Below, piece after piece: positions 49,446 through 59,729 of a DNA stretch of 64,000 nt. The stretch is from an uncultured Pelagibacteraceae bacterium (GTDB taxonomy: Bacteria > Pseudomonadota > Alphaproteobacteria > Pelagibacterales > Pelagibacteraceae), in assembly GCA_902526595.1 (NCBI GenBank), contig CABZLO010000004.1, positions 1 to 64,000 on the forward strand. The letters are read 5' to 3'. Below the pieces are notes generated by a model. It was not told the origin of the DNA and searched no databases. It saw only the letters and a list, made by a program, of their open reading frames with translations. A program made the position numbers and the translations under genes. The number at the start of each line of letters is the position of its first letter. Within the stretch, counting starts at the first letter, position 1.

Positions 49446-50606
49446 ATGATTAAAAATAAAAAATCATTAAAAGGTGCTAAAACACCTTCAAGACGAAAGT
49501 TCTTCAAAGCAGCAGCAGCAACTGGTGCAGCAGCAACAGCAGCTGTAGCAATGCCGAATCTTGCTTTGGGAGCTGGTCACATTACTCTAAAGATGCAAGC
49601 AGCTTGGCCTTCAGGCGCTAACATCTTTTTTGAAATGGCGTCAGACTACGCAAAAATGGTTAGCGATATGTCAGACGGAAAACTAAAAATTGACGTTCAA
49701 CCAGTCGGTGCAGTTGTTAAAACTTCTGAAATCGGACAAGCGGTAAGTTCTGGAGTAGTAGATATGGGTCACTGGGTGACTGCATACTGGTACGGAAAAA
49801 ATCCAGCAGCTTCACTTTTTGGAACTGGTCCTTCATACGGTATGTCATCTCAAGAAGTTATGGCTTGGATGGAGTATGGTGGAGGAAGAAAGCTATATGA
49901 AGAAGCAGTAGCAAGTGTAGGATTTAATTACACAGGTTTCTTCCATATGCCTATGCCAGCTCAACCATTTGGTTGGTTTAAAAAGAACGTAACAAAAGTA
50001 TCTGATGTTAAAGGTATGAAGTATAGAACAGTTGGTCTAGCGACTAACGTTTTAACTGCTATGGGAATGGTCGTAAGACAATTGCCTGGTGGTGAAATCC
50101 AACCAGCAATGAAAACTGGTTTGATTGATGCTGCAGAGTTTAACAACCCAACATCAGACTCACAGTTTGGAATGCAAGATGTCTCTAAACACTATCACTT
50201 AGGAAGTTTCCACCAATCTCAGGAAATGTTCGAAATTCCTATGAATACTAAGAGACTAAATAGCCTTTCACCTGCTCATCAGGCTATCTTGAGAAATGCT
50301 GCATATGCTGCAAACTCAGATAATTACTTCAAAGCTTTAGTTAGATATTCAAAAGATTTAGCTAAATTAATGAATGAGCATAAGGTTAATGTTTACCAAA
50401 CATCTGACGCTATCTTAGCTGAACAACTAAAAGGTTGGGATAAGGTCATTGGTGAGTTTTCTGGTAAAGATGCTTTCTTCAAGAAAGTAGTAGACTCACA
50501 AAAAGCATACGCTAAGAGAACTATGAAGTATCTGTTGATGAATCAACCGAACTACAAATTAGCTTATGAAAATGAGTTTGGTCCAATTCAGAAAGTTAAA
50601 ATCTAA
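49446..50606 (+). CDS. TRAP transporter substrate-binding protein DctP, Tat-type signal
   Basis: SRRKFFKAAAATGAAATAAVAMP signal; FNNPTSDSQFGMQDVSKHYHLGSFHQ; strong SD (agaggaga). Confidence 0.94.
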   Translation: MIKNKKSLKGAKTPSRRKFFKAAAATGAAATAAVAMPNLALGAGHITLKMQAAWPSGANIFFEMASDYAKMVSDMSDGKLKIDVQPVGAVVKTSEIGQAVSSGVVDMGHWVTAYWYGKNPAASLFGTGPSYGMSSQEVMAWMEYGGGRKLYEEAVASVGFNYTGFFHMPMPAQPFGWFKKNVTKVSDVKGMKYRTVGLATNVLTAMGMVVRQLPGGEIQPAMKTGLIDAAEFNNPTSDSQFGMQDVSKHYHLGSFHQSQEMFEIPMNTKRLNSLSPAHQAILRNAAYAANSDNYFKALVRYSKDLAKLMNEHKVNVYQTSDAILAEQLKGWDKVIGEFSGKDAFFKKVVDSQKAYAKRTMKYLLMNQPNYKLAYENEFGPIQKVKI

Positions 50607-50623
50607 TTAACTTTTAGAAATTT

Positions 50624-50656
50624 AAAAAGGGGGTTTAAAATACCCCCTTTTTTTTT
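50624..50656 (+). terminator. Intrinsic terminator/attenuator after TRAP substrate-binding gene
   Basis: AAAAAGGGGGT - TTAAAAT - ACCCCCTTTTT followed by T run. Confidence 0.9.
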
Positions 50657-50682
50657 ACATTAATTTAATATATTTGTTGTTG

Positions 50683-51267
50683 ATGGAATCTTTCATTAAA
50701 TTTGCTGACACACTTAGCACCTCCATGGGTAAAGCATTTTCTTGGTGTATAGTAATTTTAATGGGAGGAACCGTTTATGAAGTTGTTATGGCTTATGTTT
50801 TTAACATGCCAACTTTATGGAATTTTGATTTTAGCATGCAGATGTATGGTGCAATACTAATGATGTCAGGCGCATACTGTTTAGCAACTGAAGCTCATGT
50901 AAGAGGTGATGTCATTTATAGATTATTTAAAGAAAGAACTCAGGCTTGGATAGATTTAGTTCTATACTTTATTTTCTTTTTTCCTGGAGTATTAGCTCTA
51001 GCGTTTTATGGTTATGAATACGCTGCAATGGCCTGGAAGATTAAAGAAACTAGTTGGAGCAGCCCTGCGCAAATTCAAATTTATATGGTTAAATCAATGA
51101 TACCTTGTGCTGGTGTTCTATTAGTTATTCAAGGAGTAAGCGAAGTTTTCAGATCATTTATTTGTATAAGAACAGGTCACTGGCCATCTAGAATGGTTGT
51201 TGCAGAAGAAACAGAGCAGATATTAATGAGGCAGTCAAAAGAGGAGGAACAAAAAGATGTTGTTTAG
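50683..51267 (+). CDS. TRAP transporter small permease subunit
   Basis: Polytopic ~195 aa DctQ-like; ATG at 50683 preferred over TTG at 50674. Confidence 0.92.
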   Translation: MESFIKFADTLSTSMGKAFSWCIVILMGGTVYEVVMAYVFNMPTLWNFDFSMQMYGAILMMSGAYCLATEAHVRGDVIYRLFKERTQAWIDLVLYFIFFFPGVLALAFYGYEYAAMAWKIKETSWSSPAQIQIYMVKSMIPCAGVLLVIQGVSEVFRSFICIRTGHWPSRMVVAEETEQILMRQSKEEEQKDVV

Positions 51268-52618
51268 TTTAACAAATCCAGAGGTTGCTATTTTAATGAT
51301 GGGAATTTTTCTTTTTGCGGTTCTTTTAGGTTTTCCAATTGCCTTTACTTTAATGGCAATGGGAATTGGTTTTGGTTATTACGCTTATTACGATGCGACC
51401 ATGATGGAGCATATTTTTGACAATAGAATATTTCAACTCTTTGTTCAAAACACTTATACAGTAATGGATAACAACGTTCTCACAGCTGTACCTTTATTTT
51501 TATTTATGGGTTACTTAGTTGAGAGAGCAGGAATAGTAGCAAAATTATTTTTTGCAATCAGATTAGCCGCACACAGATTGCCTGCATCAATGGCGGTAGC
51601 AGCATTGATAACATGCACATTATTTTCGACAGCAACAGGAATTATTGGAGCAGTTGTAACCTTAATGGGATTATTAGCTTGGCCTGCGATGGTTAAAGCA
51701 GGTTATGACAAAAAATTTGCATCAGGTATTATTTGTTCTGGAGGGTGCTTAGGAATCTTAATTCCTCCAAGTATTATGTTAATTGTTTATTCAGTTATTG
51801 CGCAACTTTCCCCACTAAGACTTTTTGCAGCTGCTATTTTTCCAGGTTTATTATTAGCAGGTTTATATATTGGGTATGCAGTTTTTAGAGCTTGGTTAAA
51901 CCCATCAATAGCCCCTAGACCTCCTGAGGAGGATATTCCGCCAAGAGCTGAAATTTTAAAAGAAGTTTTAGTATCTTTCGTACCTTTGTTTGGATTAATT
52001 ATGTTAGTTCTTGGAACAATTTTGGCTGGGATTGCAACTCCAGCAGAGGCAGCAGCAGCAGGTGCATTTGGAGCTCTGATATTATCGTGGTTTTATAAGA
52101 CACTTAAATGGCAAAATTTTAAAGAGTCAGTATTTTTAACTGCTAAAACAACAGCTATGATCATGTGGTTATTTATTGGGTCTTGGACATTTTCATCTGT
52201 GTTCTCTTATTTAGGAGGTCACGAAGTTTTTGAGCATTTCTTTACTTCAATAAATATTTCAACTTGGCAGTTTTTAGTTATTACTCAAATCATAATATTT
52301 CTTTTAGGATGGCCGTTAGAGTGGACAGAGATTTTAATTATTTTTGTACCTATATTTTTACCTTTACTAGAAATTTTTGGAGTTAATCCGTATTTCTTTG
52401 CAATGTTGATTGCTTTAAACTTGCAAACATCCTTCCTAACTCCACCCATGGCGATGTCCGCCTATTACTTGAAAGGAGTTCAAAAAACAAATGTTGAACT
52501 TCTACAAATTTTTAGTGGAATAATGCCATTCTTAGGGATTGTTATTTTTGCAATGTTTCTAATGTACATGTTTCCTGCAATAGCATTATGGTTACCAGAA
52601 ACGTTATTTGCACAATAA
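51257..52618 (+). CDS. TRAP transporter large permease subunit (DctM)
   Basis: FSTATGIIGAVVTLMG, GGCLGILIPPSIMLIVYS, GIATPAEAAAAGAFGA. Confidence 0.96.
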   Translation: MLFSLTNPEVAILMMGIFLFAVLLGFPIAFTLMAMGIGFGYYAYYDATMMEHIFDNRIFQLFVQNTYTVMDNNVLTAVPLFLFMGYLVERAGIVAKLFFAIRLAAHRLPASMAVAALITCTLFSTATGIIGAVVTLMGLLAWPAMVKAGYDKKFASGIICSGGCLGILIPPSIMLIVYSVIAQLSPLRLFAAAIFPGLLLAGLYIGYAVFRAWLNPSIAPRPPEEDIPPRAEILKEVLVSFVPLFGLIMLVLGTILAGIATPAEAAAAGAFGALILSWFYKTLKWQNFKESVFLTAKTTAMIMWLFIGSWTFSSVFSYLGGHEVFEHFFTSINISTWQFLVITQIIIFLLGWPLEWTEILIIFVPIFLPLLEIFGVNPYFFAMLIALNLQTSFLTPPMAMSAYYLKGVQKTNVELLQIFSGIMPFLGIVIFAMFLMYMFPAIALWLPETLFAQ

Positions 52619-53951
52619 AAAAATGTCAGACATATTTTCGTTAAAAGTTGAGGAGCTTGCCTCAAAGATCAAAGATGCCCAATTAACGTCAGTTGAGATT
52701 TGTGAAACATATCTGGAAAGAATTAAAAAGTTTGAAAAGGATGTGAAGGCTTGGGCTCATTTTGATAAAAAACTTTTACTTGAAAAAGCAGCTGAGTCAG
52801 ATGAGCATAGAAGATCAGGTAAACCCCTCGGGCCTTTGCATGGAATCCCAATAGCTATAAAAGATATAATTGGTACAGTAGACATGCCAACTGAATGTGG
52901 AACTGTTATTAGAAAAGGAAAATCTTTTTCTCAAAATGCAGAAATAGTAGATTTACTTTTGTCAGCTGGGGCAATTGTGATGGGCAAAACAGCAACTTCT
53001 GAGCTTGCCTTTCTTGGTCCACCTAAAACTACTAATCCACACGATCATACAAGAACGCCAGGAGGTTCATCTAGTGGATCTGCTGCATCGATAGCTTCTT
53101 TTATGGCACCTTTATCAATCGGATCTCAAACTGGTGGATCTGTCATAAGACCAGCATCTTACTGTGGAGTTGTGGGTTATAAACCATCTTATGGATTAAT
53201 TTCAAGAAATGGAGTTCTTAAAACATCTGACAAGTTAGACCATATTGGCATCTTTGGAAGATCTGTAGAGGATGTTGCGTTACTTGCAAAAGTTCTTATT
53301 AAAAAAGATAATTATGATAGTGCAACAGTTCACTATTCAGCCGAAAACATGTTGGATGAAACAAAAAAGGGACCATTGTTTGATCCAAAATTCATTTTTT
53401 ACAAAACTGATCATTGGAAAATTGTAGATAAAAAATCAAAAGAAGCATTTGAATATTTTATAAAGTCTTTTAAAAAAAATATTGAAGTATTTGATACACC
53501 TTCATATTTTAAAGATATTCATAAGTACCATCAAATTATTCATGAAACTGATTTAGCAAATAACTTTGCTCTTTATTATAAAAAATATAAAAAAAAATTA
53601 TCAAAGTATATGCAAGATGCGATAGCAAAAGGAAATAAACATTCCGCAAAAGATTATGCTGAAGCAGTTGATTTTATGAAAAGAAGCTACGAGTCATATC
53701 AGGAAGTTTTTGAAGATTACCACGGAGTTTTGTCTCCATCTAGTCCAGGTGTAGCACCCAAAGGTTTAAAAAGTACAGGAACTGCTGAATTTAATAAAGT
53801 TTGGTCTTATCTTGGAACACCTTGTATTTCTTTACCTTTACTTCAAGGCGAAGGAAATATGCCTTTAGGAGTGCAATTAATAGGCGCGAAATATGATGAT
53901 CACAGGTTTTTAGGTATTGCTAATTGGTTAGAAAAGGAATGTAATAAATAA
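52608..53951 (+). CDS. Amidase (amidase-signature family)
   Basis: GPLHGIPIAIKDIIGT, TRTPGGSSSGSAASIASFMAPLSIGSQTGGSVIRPASYCGVVGYKPS (Ser-cisSer-Lys triad). Confidence 0.95.
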   Translation: MHNKKMSDIFSLKVEELASKIKDAQLTSVEICETYLERIKKFEKDVKAWAHFDKKLLLEKAAESDEHRRSGKPLGPLHGIPIAIKDIIGTVDMPTECGTVIRKGKSFSQNAEIVDLLLSAGAIVMGKTATSELAFLGPPKTTNPHDHTRTPGGSSSGSAASIASFMAPLSIGSQTGGSVIRPASYCGVVGYKPSYGLISRNGVLKTSDKLDHIGIFGRSVEDVALLAKVLIKKDNYDSATVHYSAENMLDETKKGPLFDPKFIFYKTDHWKIVDKKSKEAFEYFIKSFKKNIEVFDTPSYFKDIHKYHQIIHETDLANNFALYYKKYKKKLSKYMQDAIAKGNKHSAKDYAEAVDFMKRSYESYQEVFEDYHGVLSPSSPGVAPKGLKSTGTAEFNKVWSYLGTPCISLPLLQGEGNMPLGVQLIGAKYDDHRFLGIANWLEKECNK

Positions 53952-53952
53952 A

Positions 53953-54129
53953 ATGATTAAATTTACAACATTTCTAGGAACTTTGCTTGCTGCTGCATTT
54001 TTAATTGGTCTTGCGACTACGTTAACAAGATCAACTATGATTGGTTTTTTCGATGTTCTTCCTGTTTATATTTTGATGGCTATAGCAATTTTCATGATGG
54101 TCTACGAAGCTTTCTTCGACAAAAAATAA
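53953..54129 (+). CDS. Small two-TM membrane protein
   Basis: 58 aa ORF just below track cutoff: MIKFTTFLGTLLAAAFLIGLATTLTRSTMIGFFDVLPVYILMAIAIFMMVYEAFFDKK*; starts right after amidase stop. Confidence 0.65.
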   Translation: MIKFTTFLGTLLAAAFLIGLATTLTRSTMIGFFDVLPVYILMAIAIFMMVYEAFFDKK

Positions 54130-54144
54130 TTTTTAAGTATTAAA

Positions 54145-55050
54145 TTGTCTAAACAGAATAAAAATTTTTTAGCTTTCTCATTGCTTTTTATTCAACCAAT
54201 TTTTATGTCTTCTAATTTAATAGTTGCCAGAGGTGGTATTGAATTTGTTCCCCCAATTTCTCTAGCATTTTGGAGATGGACTTTTGTTTTTATAATCCTT
54301 TTACCTTTTACCTTTATATCTTTAAAAAAAAATTATTTAACAATAAAAAAAGAATATAAAAAATTATTTTTCTTAGGTGCTATGGGATGCGGGGTATGTG
54401 GTGCATTTCCATTTCTAGCTGGAGCAACAACAACAGTTACCAATATGGCTATTATTTACACTTCATCGCCTATCTTTATAATTTTAATTTCTGCAATTTT
54501 TTTTCAAGAAAAAATAAATTATCTTAAAATAATTGGATTGATTTCTTGTTTAATTGGTGTTTTTGCAATTATTATTAAGGGAGACTTAAACTTATTAATA
54601 AATTTAAACTTTACTATTGGTGACCTATGGATGCTTGCTGCAGCTATAGGCTGGGCATTATATTCAATATATCTTTTTTACTGGAAGTCTGATTTATCAA
54701 TTTTTCAGAGATTTACATTGGTCTCTTTTTTTGGTGCACTCAGTTTGTTGCCTTTTTATATTATTGAAGAGCTTTTAGTAGCTAGAACTACTTTTAACGA
54801 ACAATTTTATATGTGGGTATTATTTGCAGCTATTTCTCCGGGTATAATCGCATTCACTTTGTATACTCAAGCTCAAAAAAGTCTTGGAGCGTCATTAACT
54901 GGATTTACACTTTATGTTTTTACAATTTATGGTGCAATTTATGGATATTTTATATTTGATGAAAAATTTGAATCATTTCATTATGTAGGCACAGCTTTGG
55001 TGTTTTTGGGAGTTTACCTGGCAAAAAAAAATTATGAAACTAAAACGTAG
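54145..55050 (+). CDS. DMT superfamily transporter (EamA)
   Basis: Ten-TM drug/metabolite transporter pattern; two EamA-like halves; TTG start. Confidence 0.92.
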   Translation: MSKQNKNFLAFSLLFIQPIFMSSNLIVARGGIEFVPPISLAFWRWTFVFIILLPFTFISLKKNYLTIKKEYKKLFFLGAMGCGVCGAFPFLAGATTTVTNMAIIYTSSPIFIILISAIFFQEKINYLKIIGLISCLIGVFAIIIKGDLNLLINLNFTIGDLWMLAAAIGWALYSIYLFYWKSDLSIFQRFTLVSFFGALSLLPFYIIEELLVARTTFNEQFYMWVLFAAISPGIIAFTLYTQAQKSLGASLTGFTLYVFTIYGAIYGYFIFDEKFESFHYVGTALVFLGVYLAKKNYETKT

Positions 55051-55852
55051 GAATTTTTTCTTGGAAATTATAATTGGAATTATAACTATTTATATTTTAA
55101 TATTAATTTTGCTTTTTTTATTCCAGCGAAATCTCATGTACCACCCAGATGAAAATAACTATTTTGGGGATAAGCTAGAGGTAGAAATAGAAAAGGTTAA
55201 TATCAAAACAAGTGATAACATTAATATTGTGGGCTGGTTTCATAACAAGAGTTTAGATAATTATAAAACCATACTTTACTTTCATGGAAATGCAGGAAAA
55301 CTAGAAAATAGAATATACAAATTAAATCATTTTAAAGATTTAGATGTAAATTTTTTAATTATAGCTTGGAGGGGTTTTAGCGGCAATGAGGGAAAACCCA
55401 CAGAAAATAACCTTTATATTGATGGAAATAGCGCGATTGATTGGCTTAAAAAAAAGGGTGTAGTTGAAAAAGATATAATTATTTACGGTGAATCGCTCGG
55501 TACTGGGATAGCAATAGAGATAGCTCAAAATAAAAATTTCGCTGGATTAATTTTAGAGACACCTTTTACCTCAATGGTGGAAGCTGCAAAAAATTTTTAT
55601 CCCTACATACCTGTAGGACTTCTTTTGAAAGATAAATACAAAAACAAAGAAAAAATTAAAAATATTAATATTCCTGTTTTGGTCATGCATGGTGAAGCTG
55701 ATCAAATAGTTCCTTTCTGGATGGGAAAAAAAATATTTGATTTAGCGAACAATCCTAAATATTCATATTTTACAGAGTATGATGATCACATGATGGAATA
55801 TGACTCTAAATTAGTATCAGCACTTAACGACTTTTTAAAAAGTTTAAATTAG
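55034..55852 (+). CDS. Alpha/beta hydrolase (membrane-anchored, BEM46/YfhR-like)
   Basis: LYFHGNAGKLENR, IIYGESLGTGIAIE (nucleophile), VLVMHGEADQIVP, DDHMMEY. Confidence 0.92.
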   Translation: MKLKRRNFFLEIIIGIITIYILILILLFLFQRNLMYHPDENNYFGDKLEVEIEKVNIKTSDNINIVGWFHNKSLDNYKTILYFHGNAGKLENRIYKLNHFKDLDVNFLIIAWRGFSGNEGKPTENNLYIDGNSAIDWLKKKGVVEKDIIIYGESLGTGIAIEIAQNKNFAGLILETPFTSMVEAAKNFYPYIPVGLLLKDKYKNKEKIKNINIPVLVMHGEADQIVPFWMGKKIFDLANNPKYSYFTEYDDHMMEYDSKLVSALNDFLKSLN

Positions 55853-55900
55853 GCCACATTCTAAACAAATAAAATTCAAAATATTTTTTAATAGTTAAGT

Positions 55901-56464
55901 ATGAAAAAACTATATTTAATTATTCTATTACTATTCTCAATTCAAACCTTCAGTTCTGCTAACGAAAATTTATCCTCAGTTGATAATTTATTTCATATTG
56001 ATCACATGAATTCTCACAATGAAAATTTTGCTTTATATTTTAAAACACGAGAAAAAGCTATTTTGACAAAGGGAGAAGATAGTAATTATATAAATGATTA
56101 TCCTAAAGATCTTTATATTTACAATTACGAAACAAAAAGTTCTTTACCATTAATATCTCATGAATGGTTTCCAAGAAAAGCTAAATATTTTTTACAAGAA
56201 TATGATTTTCCAGTTTTTCCAGATGATTTTGCTTATTATTTATTAAAAGATAACAAAACACTTGTAATGATAAGTGCAGTTAAAAGCTTAAGAGCAAACT
56301 TTAAATTTGATATTATAGAGAAGAAATTAGAAATTTATCCAGTTAATGGAAAGTTTGATTTTATTATTTCTTCAATTGCAAAAGGTTGTGATCATTATGA
56401 TTTTAATGATAATTATAAATGCAGTTTTTACAAACCTTTAATCTCAAGCACTTTAATTAATTGA
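55901..56464 (+). CDS. Exported protein of unknown function
   Basis: Signal peptide MKKLYLIILLLFSIQTFSSANEN; 187 aa; no family recognised. Confidence 0.65.
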   Translation: MKKLYLIILLLFSIQTFSSANENLSSVDNLFHIDHMNSHNENFALYFKTREKAILTKGEDSNYINDYPKDLYIYNYETKSSLPLISHEWFPRKAKYFLQEYDFPVFPDDFAYYLLKDNKTLVMISAVKSLRANFKFDIIEKKLEIYPVNGKFDFIISSIAKGCDHYDFNDNYKCSFYKPLISSTLIN

Positions 56465-57374
56465 TTTGTGTAAAGGCTTCGGCAAACTTTTCAGCCTCAA
56501 AAATCTGAAGATCATCTTCTTTCTCCCCTAAACCAAGAGCAATAATTGGTAGCTTATATTTTTTAGCAACTGCTAGAAGAATACCACCTTTTGCTGTTCC
56601 ATCTAATTTTGTCATTATTAGTCCTGTAATGGGTATAATTTTATTAAATTCTTCAACTTGGTTGATTACATTTTGTCCTGAGGTAGCGTCTAAAACTAAA
56701 ATTACATCGTGAGGAGCTTCAGAGTCTATTTTTTTTGCTACGTTTGCAATTTTCTTGTATTCTTCCATTAAATTTTTTTTGTTTTGTAATCTTCCAGCAG
56801 TGTCTATTAAAACTTGATCGAATTGATTATTTACCGCCTCTTCTATTGCTTTATATGCCACTGAAGCTGGATCAGATCCTTGTGATGATTTAGTAATTGA
56901 AACATCTACCTTTTTTGACCAGTTTTCTAATTGTTCAATTGCTGCTGCTCTAAATGTATCTGATGCAGCAAGCATTACTTTGTTTCCATTGCCTTTAAAT
57001 ATTTTACTAATTTTTCCTATTGTAGTTGTTTTGCCAACTCCATTAACACCAGAAATAAGTATTGCGTTAAGTTTTTCTTTTTTTTTAAAAAATTCAAAAT
57101 TTTCTAAAGGTTTCATCAATTCGATTATATAATTTTTTAAAATAATATTTATTTCATCTGATGTATCTTTGTTTGGATCAATTTTAGTTTGGGAAACAAT
57201 TTCTCTAATTTCTGATGCAGCAGCAATACCAACATCTGATTGAATCAAATAATCTTCAATCATATCTAAAGTTTTGTCATCTATTTCTTTTTTAATTACA
57301 ATATTTTTTAAACCAGAACTAAATGCTGACGCGCTTTTCTTAAAACCAGATTTAAATTTATCAAAAATTCCCAT
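56457..57374 (-). CDS. ftsY: Signal recognition particle receptor FtsY
   Basis: NGVGKTTTIGKI, AASDTFRAAAIEQL, DTAGRLQNKKNLMEE, TKLDGTAKGG. Confidence 0.97.
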   Translation of the reverse strand: MGIFDKFKSGFKKSASAFSSGLKNIVIKKEIDDKTLDMIEDYLIQSDVGIAAASEIREIVSQTKIDPNKDTSDEINIILKNYIIELMKPLENFEFFKKKEKLNAILISGVNGVGKTTTIGKISKIFKGNGNKVMLAASDTFRAAAIEQLENWSKKVDVSITKSSQGSDPASVAYKAIEEAVNNQFDQVLIDTAGRLQNKKNLMEEYKKIANVAKKIDSEAPHDVILVLDATSGQNVINQVEEFNKIIPITGLIMTKLDGTAKGGILLAVAKKYKLPIIALGLGEKEDDLQIFEAEKFAEAFTQIN

Positions 57375-58198
57375 TAAATTTTTATGTTAATTTCTTTAAT
57401 ATCAGAAACGGGTCCTTTCATGTGAATACTGTCATTTTCATCAATAAATATTGATAACTTGCCAGTAGAAAACTCGATATCTACTTTATTATCTGAAAGT
57501 CCATTTCTTAATGCAGCAAAAGCAGTAGCACAAGCTGCCGTACCACAAGCCTTAGTAAGACCTGCTCCTCTTTCCCACACTTTAACTTTAATTAGTTCTT
57601 TATTAACAACTGTTGCTAAAGTGACATTACATTTTTCTGGAAACAATGGATGGTGTTCAATTTGTGGTCCAATTTTTTTTATTTCAAAATTTTCATTATT
57701 CTCAACAAAAAAAATTATGTGTGGGTTTCCAACATTTACTGCTGTACCTCCAGTATGATTATTATTATTTATATCAGTTATTTTTATATTAAGGTTATTG
57801 GTATCCGTTTCTTCTGAAAGTGGAATTTCATTCCACTCTGTTCTACCTTTTCCAATTTCTGTGGAGACTACTTTTTTTCCTAATATCTCAGATTTTAAAT
57901 CACCAGATTGTGTAGTTAAAGTAACTAATGATTTATTATTTTCTTTAGATAACAAATCTGCAACACATCTTGTTCCATTTCCACATGCTCCAGAAGTTCC
58001 ACCATCAGAATTATAAAATTCTAGAGATGCATCAGAACTATCATTTTTAGTTATTAATATTAATTGATCACAACCTATAAATTCTCTATCGCAAATCTTA
58101 ATAATTTGCTCTTTGCTTAAATTAGTAATTTTTTGCCTATTATCTATAATGACAAAATCATTACCTAAACCATCCATTTTAAAAGCTTTGATATCCAT
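57374..58198 (-). CDS. dapF: Diaminopimelate epimerase
   Basis: MDGLGNDFVIID, YNSDGGTSGACGNGTRC, ERGAGLTKACGTAACATAFAA. Confidence 0.97.
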   Translation of the reverse strand: MDIKAFKMDGLGNDFVIIDNRQKITNLSKEQIIKICDREFIGCDQLILITKNDSSDASLEFYNSDGGTSGACGNGTRCVADLLSKENNKSLVTLTTQSGDLKSEILGKKVVSTEIGKGRTEWNEIPLSEETDTNNLNIKITDINNNNHTGGTAVNVGNPHIIFFVENNENFEIKKIGPQIEHHPLFPEKCNVTLATVVNKELIKVKVWERGAGLTKACGTAACATAFAALRNGLSDNKVDIEFSTGKLSIFIDENDSIHMKGPVSDIKEINIKI

Positions 58199-58249
58199 AT
58201 GTAGATATTTAACTTATTTATTGACTTTTTGAACCTCTATTATAGTTTG

Positions 58250-58356
58250 TTGGCGTTTCCGCAAAAATATTAACTTTGTGGTGTCTTTGGAAACAAAGAG
58301 ATCGACACTAGTCAGCGAGGCTTCGCCCACTAGTGCTATTACTGCTGTGCAAAAAT
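58250..58356 (+). promoter_or_regulatory. Candidate structured 5' leader RNA of ffh
   Basis: CTTTG-GAAA-CAAAG hairpin (58285-58298), enclosing TGGTGTC/GACACTA pairing, alternative CACTAGT/ACTAGTG stem (58306-58335), inner GCGA-GGCT-TCGC. Confidence 0.6.
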
Positions 58357-59715
58357 ATGTTTGAAAATTTGACAAATAAATTTGAAGAAATCTTTTCTTC
58401 TCTAAAAAAATCACCTTCACTTGATGAAGCTCAAGTTGATGAAGGTTTAAGAGGAATTAGGCAAGCTCTTTTAGAGGCTGATGTATCTTTAGAGGTTGCT
58501 AAAGATTTTATTGAAAAAGTTAAGCCAAAAGCTTTGGGTCAAGAGATTATTAGATCGACTTCACCAGGGGATATGGTTGTCAAAATTGTATACGATGAAC
58601 TTGTAAGTTTGTTGGGAGAGTCTAACAGCGATATAAATCTTAACGCAGTACCACCTGTCCCAATGATGTTGGTAGGACTTCAGGGTTCAGGTAAAACAAC
58701 AACAACCGCAAAACTTGCTAAGTACTTGGAGAACAACAAAAAGAAAAAAGTTATGATGGTAAGCTTAGACATTTATAGACCAGCGGCACAAGAGCAACTT
58801 AGATCTTTAGGGGAACAAAATAACATTTTAACCTTACCAATTGTTGAAGGGCAGCAACCAGCAGATATTTGTAGAAGAGCAATTGGTGCTGCTAATTTAA
58901 ATGGTGCTGAAATAATCCTTTTTGATACTGCTGGAAGAACTCAAATTGACTTACAGATGATGAGTGAGATTAAACAAATTGAAGGTGTAATTAATCCAAC
59001 AGAAACATTCCTAGTAGCAGACTCTTTAACAGGTCAAGTTGCAGCATCAGTTGCAAAGGAATTTAAAAATACAGTTAATTTATCAGGAATTATTTTAACT
59101 AGAGCCGATGGTGATGCTAGAGGTGGTGCTGCGGTCAGTATGAAATATGTTTCAAATGTTCCTATTAAATTTTTAGGAATAGGCGAAAAAATTGACAATC
59201 TTGAAGTGTTTCACCCTGACAGAATAGCTAACAGAATTCTTGGAATGGGAGATATAGTTTCTCTTGTTGAAAAAGCTGCTCAAGATCTTGGCGAAGAAAA
59301 TATTAAGAAAACTGAAGAAAATTTAAAAAAAGGTCAGTTTTCAATGGAAGATTATTTGGCTCAACTAAGACAAATGAAAAAAATGGGTGGCATTGAAGGA
59401 ATAATGTCATTTATGCCAGGAGTTTCAAAAATTAAATCTCAAATGGACTCAGCTGGAATTGATGAGAGAATTATTACTACAAATGAAGCTATTATTTTGT
59501 CTATGACAAAAAAAGAGAGAGAGAACCCAAAAATAATTGATGGTTCTAGAAAAAAAAGAATTGCTAATGGCTCTGGTACCAATCCAGCCACTATCAATAA
59601 ATTGTTAAAACAATTTAAAATGATGTCTGAAATGATGAAAAAGATGTCCAAAGGAAATATTAAGGGTATGTCTGATAAAGGAATACCACCAGAGCTATTT
59701 AACCAATTAAAATAA
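58357..59715 (+). CDS. ffh: Signal recognition particle protein Ffh
   Basis: [45 protein letters not shown], Met-rich M domain; ATG at 58357 preferred over GTG at 58333. Confidence 0.97.
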   Translation: MFENLTNKFEEIFSSLKKSPSLDEAQVDEGLRGIRQALLEADVSLEVAKDFIEKVKPKALGQEIIRSTSPGDMVVKIVYDELVSLLGESNSDINLNAVPPVPMMLVGLQGSGKTTTTAKLAKYLENNKKKKVMMVSLDIYRPAAQEQLRSLGEQNNILTLPIVEGQQPADICRRAIGAANLNGAEIILFDTAGRTQIDLQMMSEIKQIEGVINPTETFLVADSLTGQVAASVAKEFKNTVNLSGIILTRADGDARGGAAVSMKYVSNVPIKFLGIGEKIDNLEVFHPDRIANRILGMGDIVSLVEKAAQDLGEENIKKTEENLKKGQFSMEDYLAQLRQMKKMGGIEGIMSFMPGVSKIKSQMDSAGIDERIITTNEAIILSMTKKERENPKIIDGSRKKRIANGSGTNPATINKLLKQFKMMSEMMKKMSKGNIKGMSDKGIPPELFNQLK

Positions 59716-59729
59716 TAAAAGGAGAAGAT

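Noticed and set aside
57459-58016. Plus-strand ORFs inside dapF (57459-57758, 57798-58016)
   Set aside because: Antisense shadow ORFs of dapF, whose catalytic motifs are intact on the minus strand.
58250-58356. Interpretation of the ffh leader as the 4.5S/SRP RNA gene (ffs)
   Set aside because: Tempting by location, but the conserved SRP domain IV sequence (GGAAGNAGCC-like) is absent.
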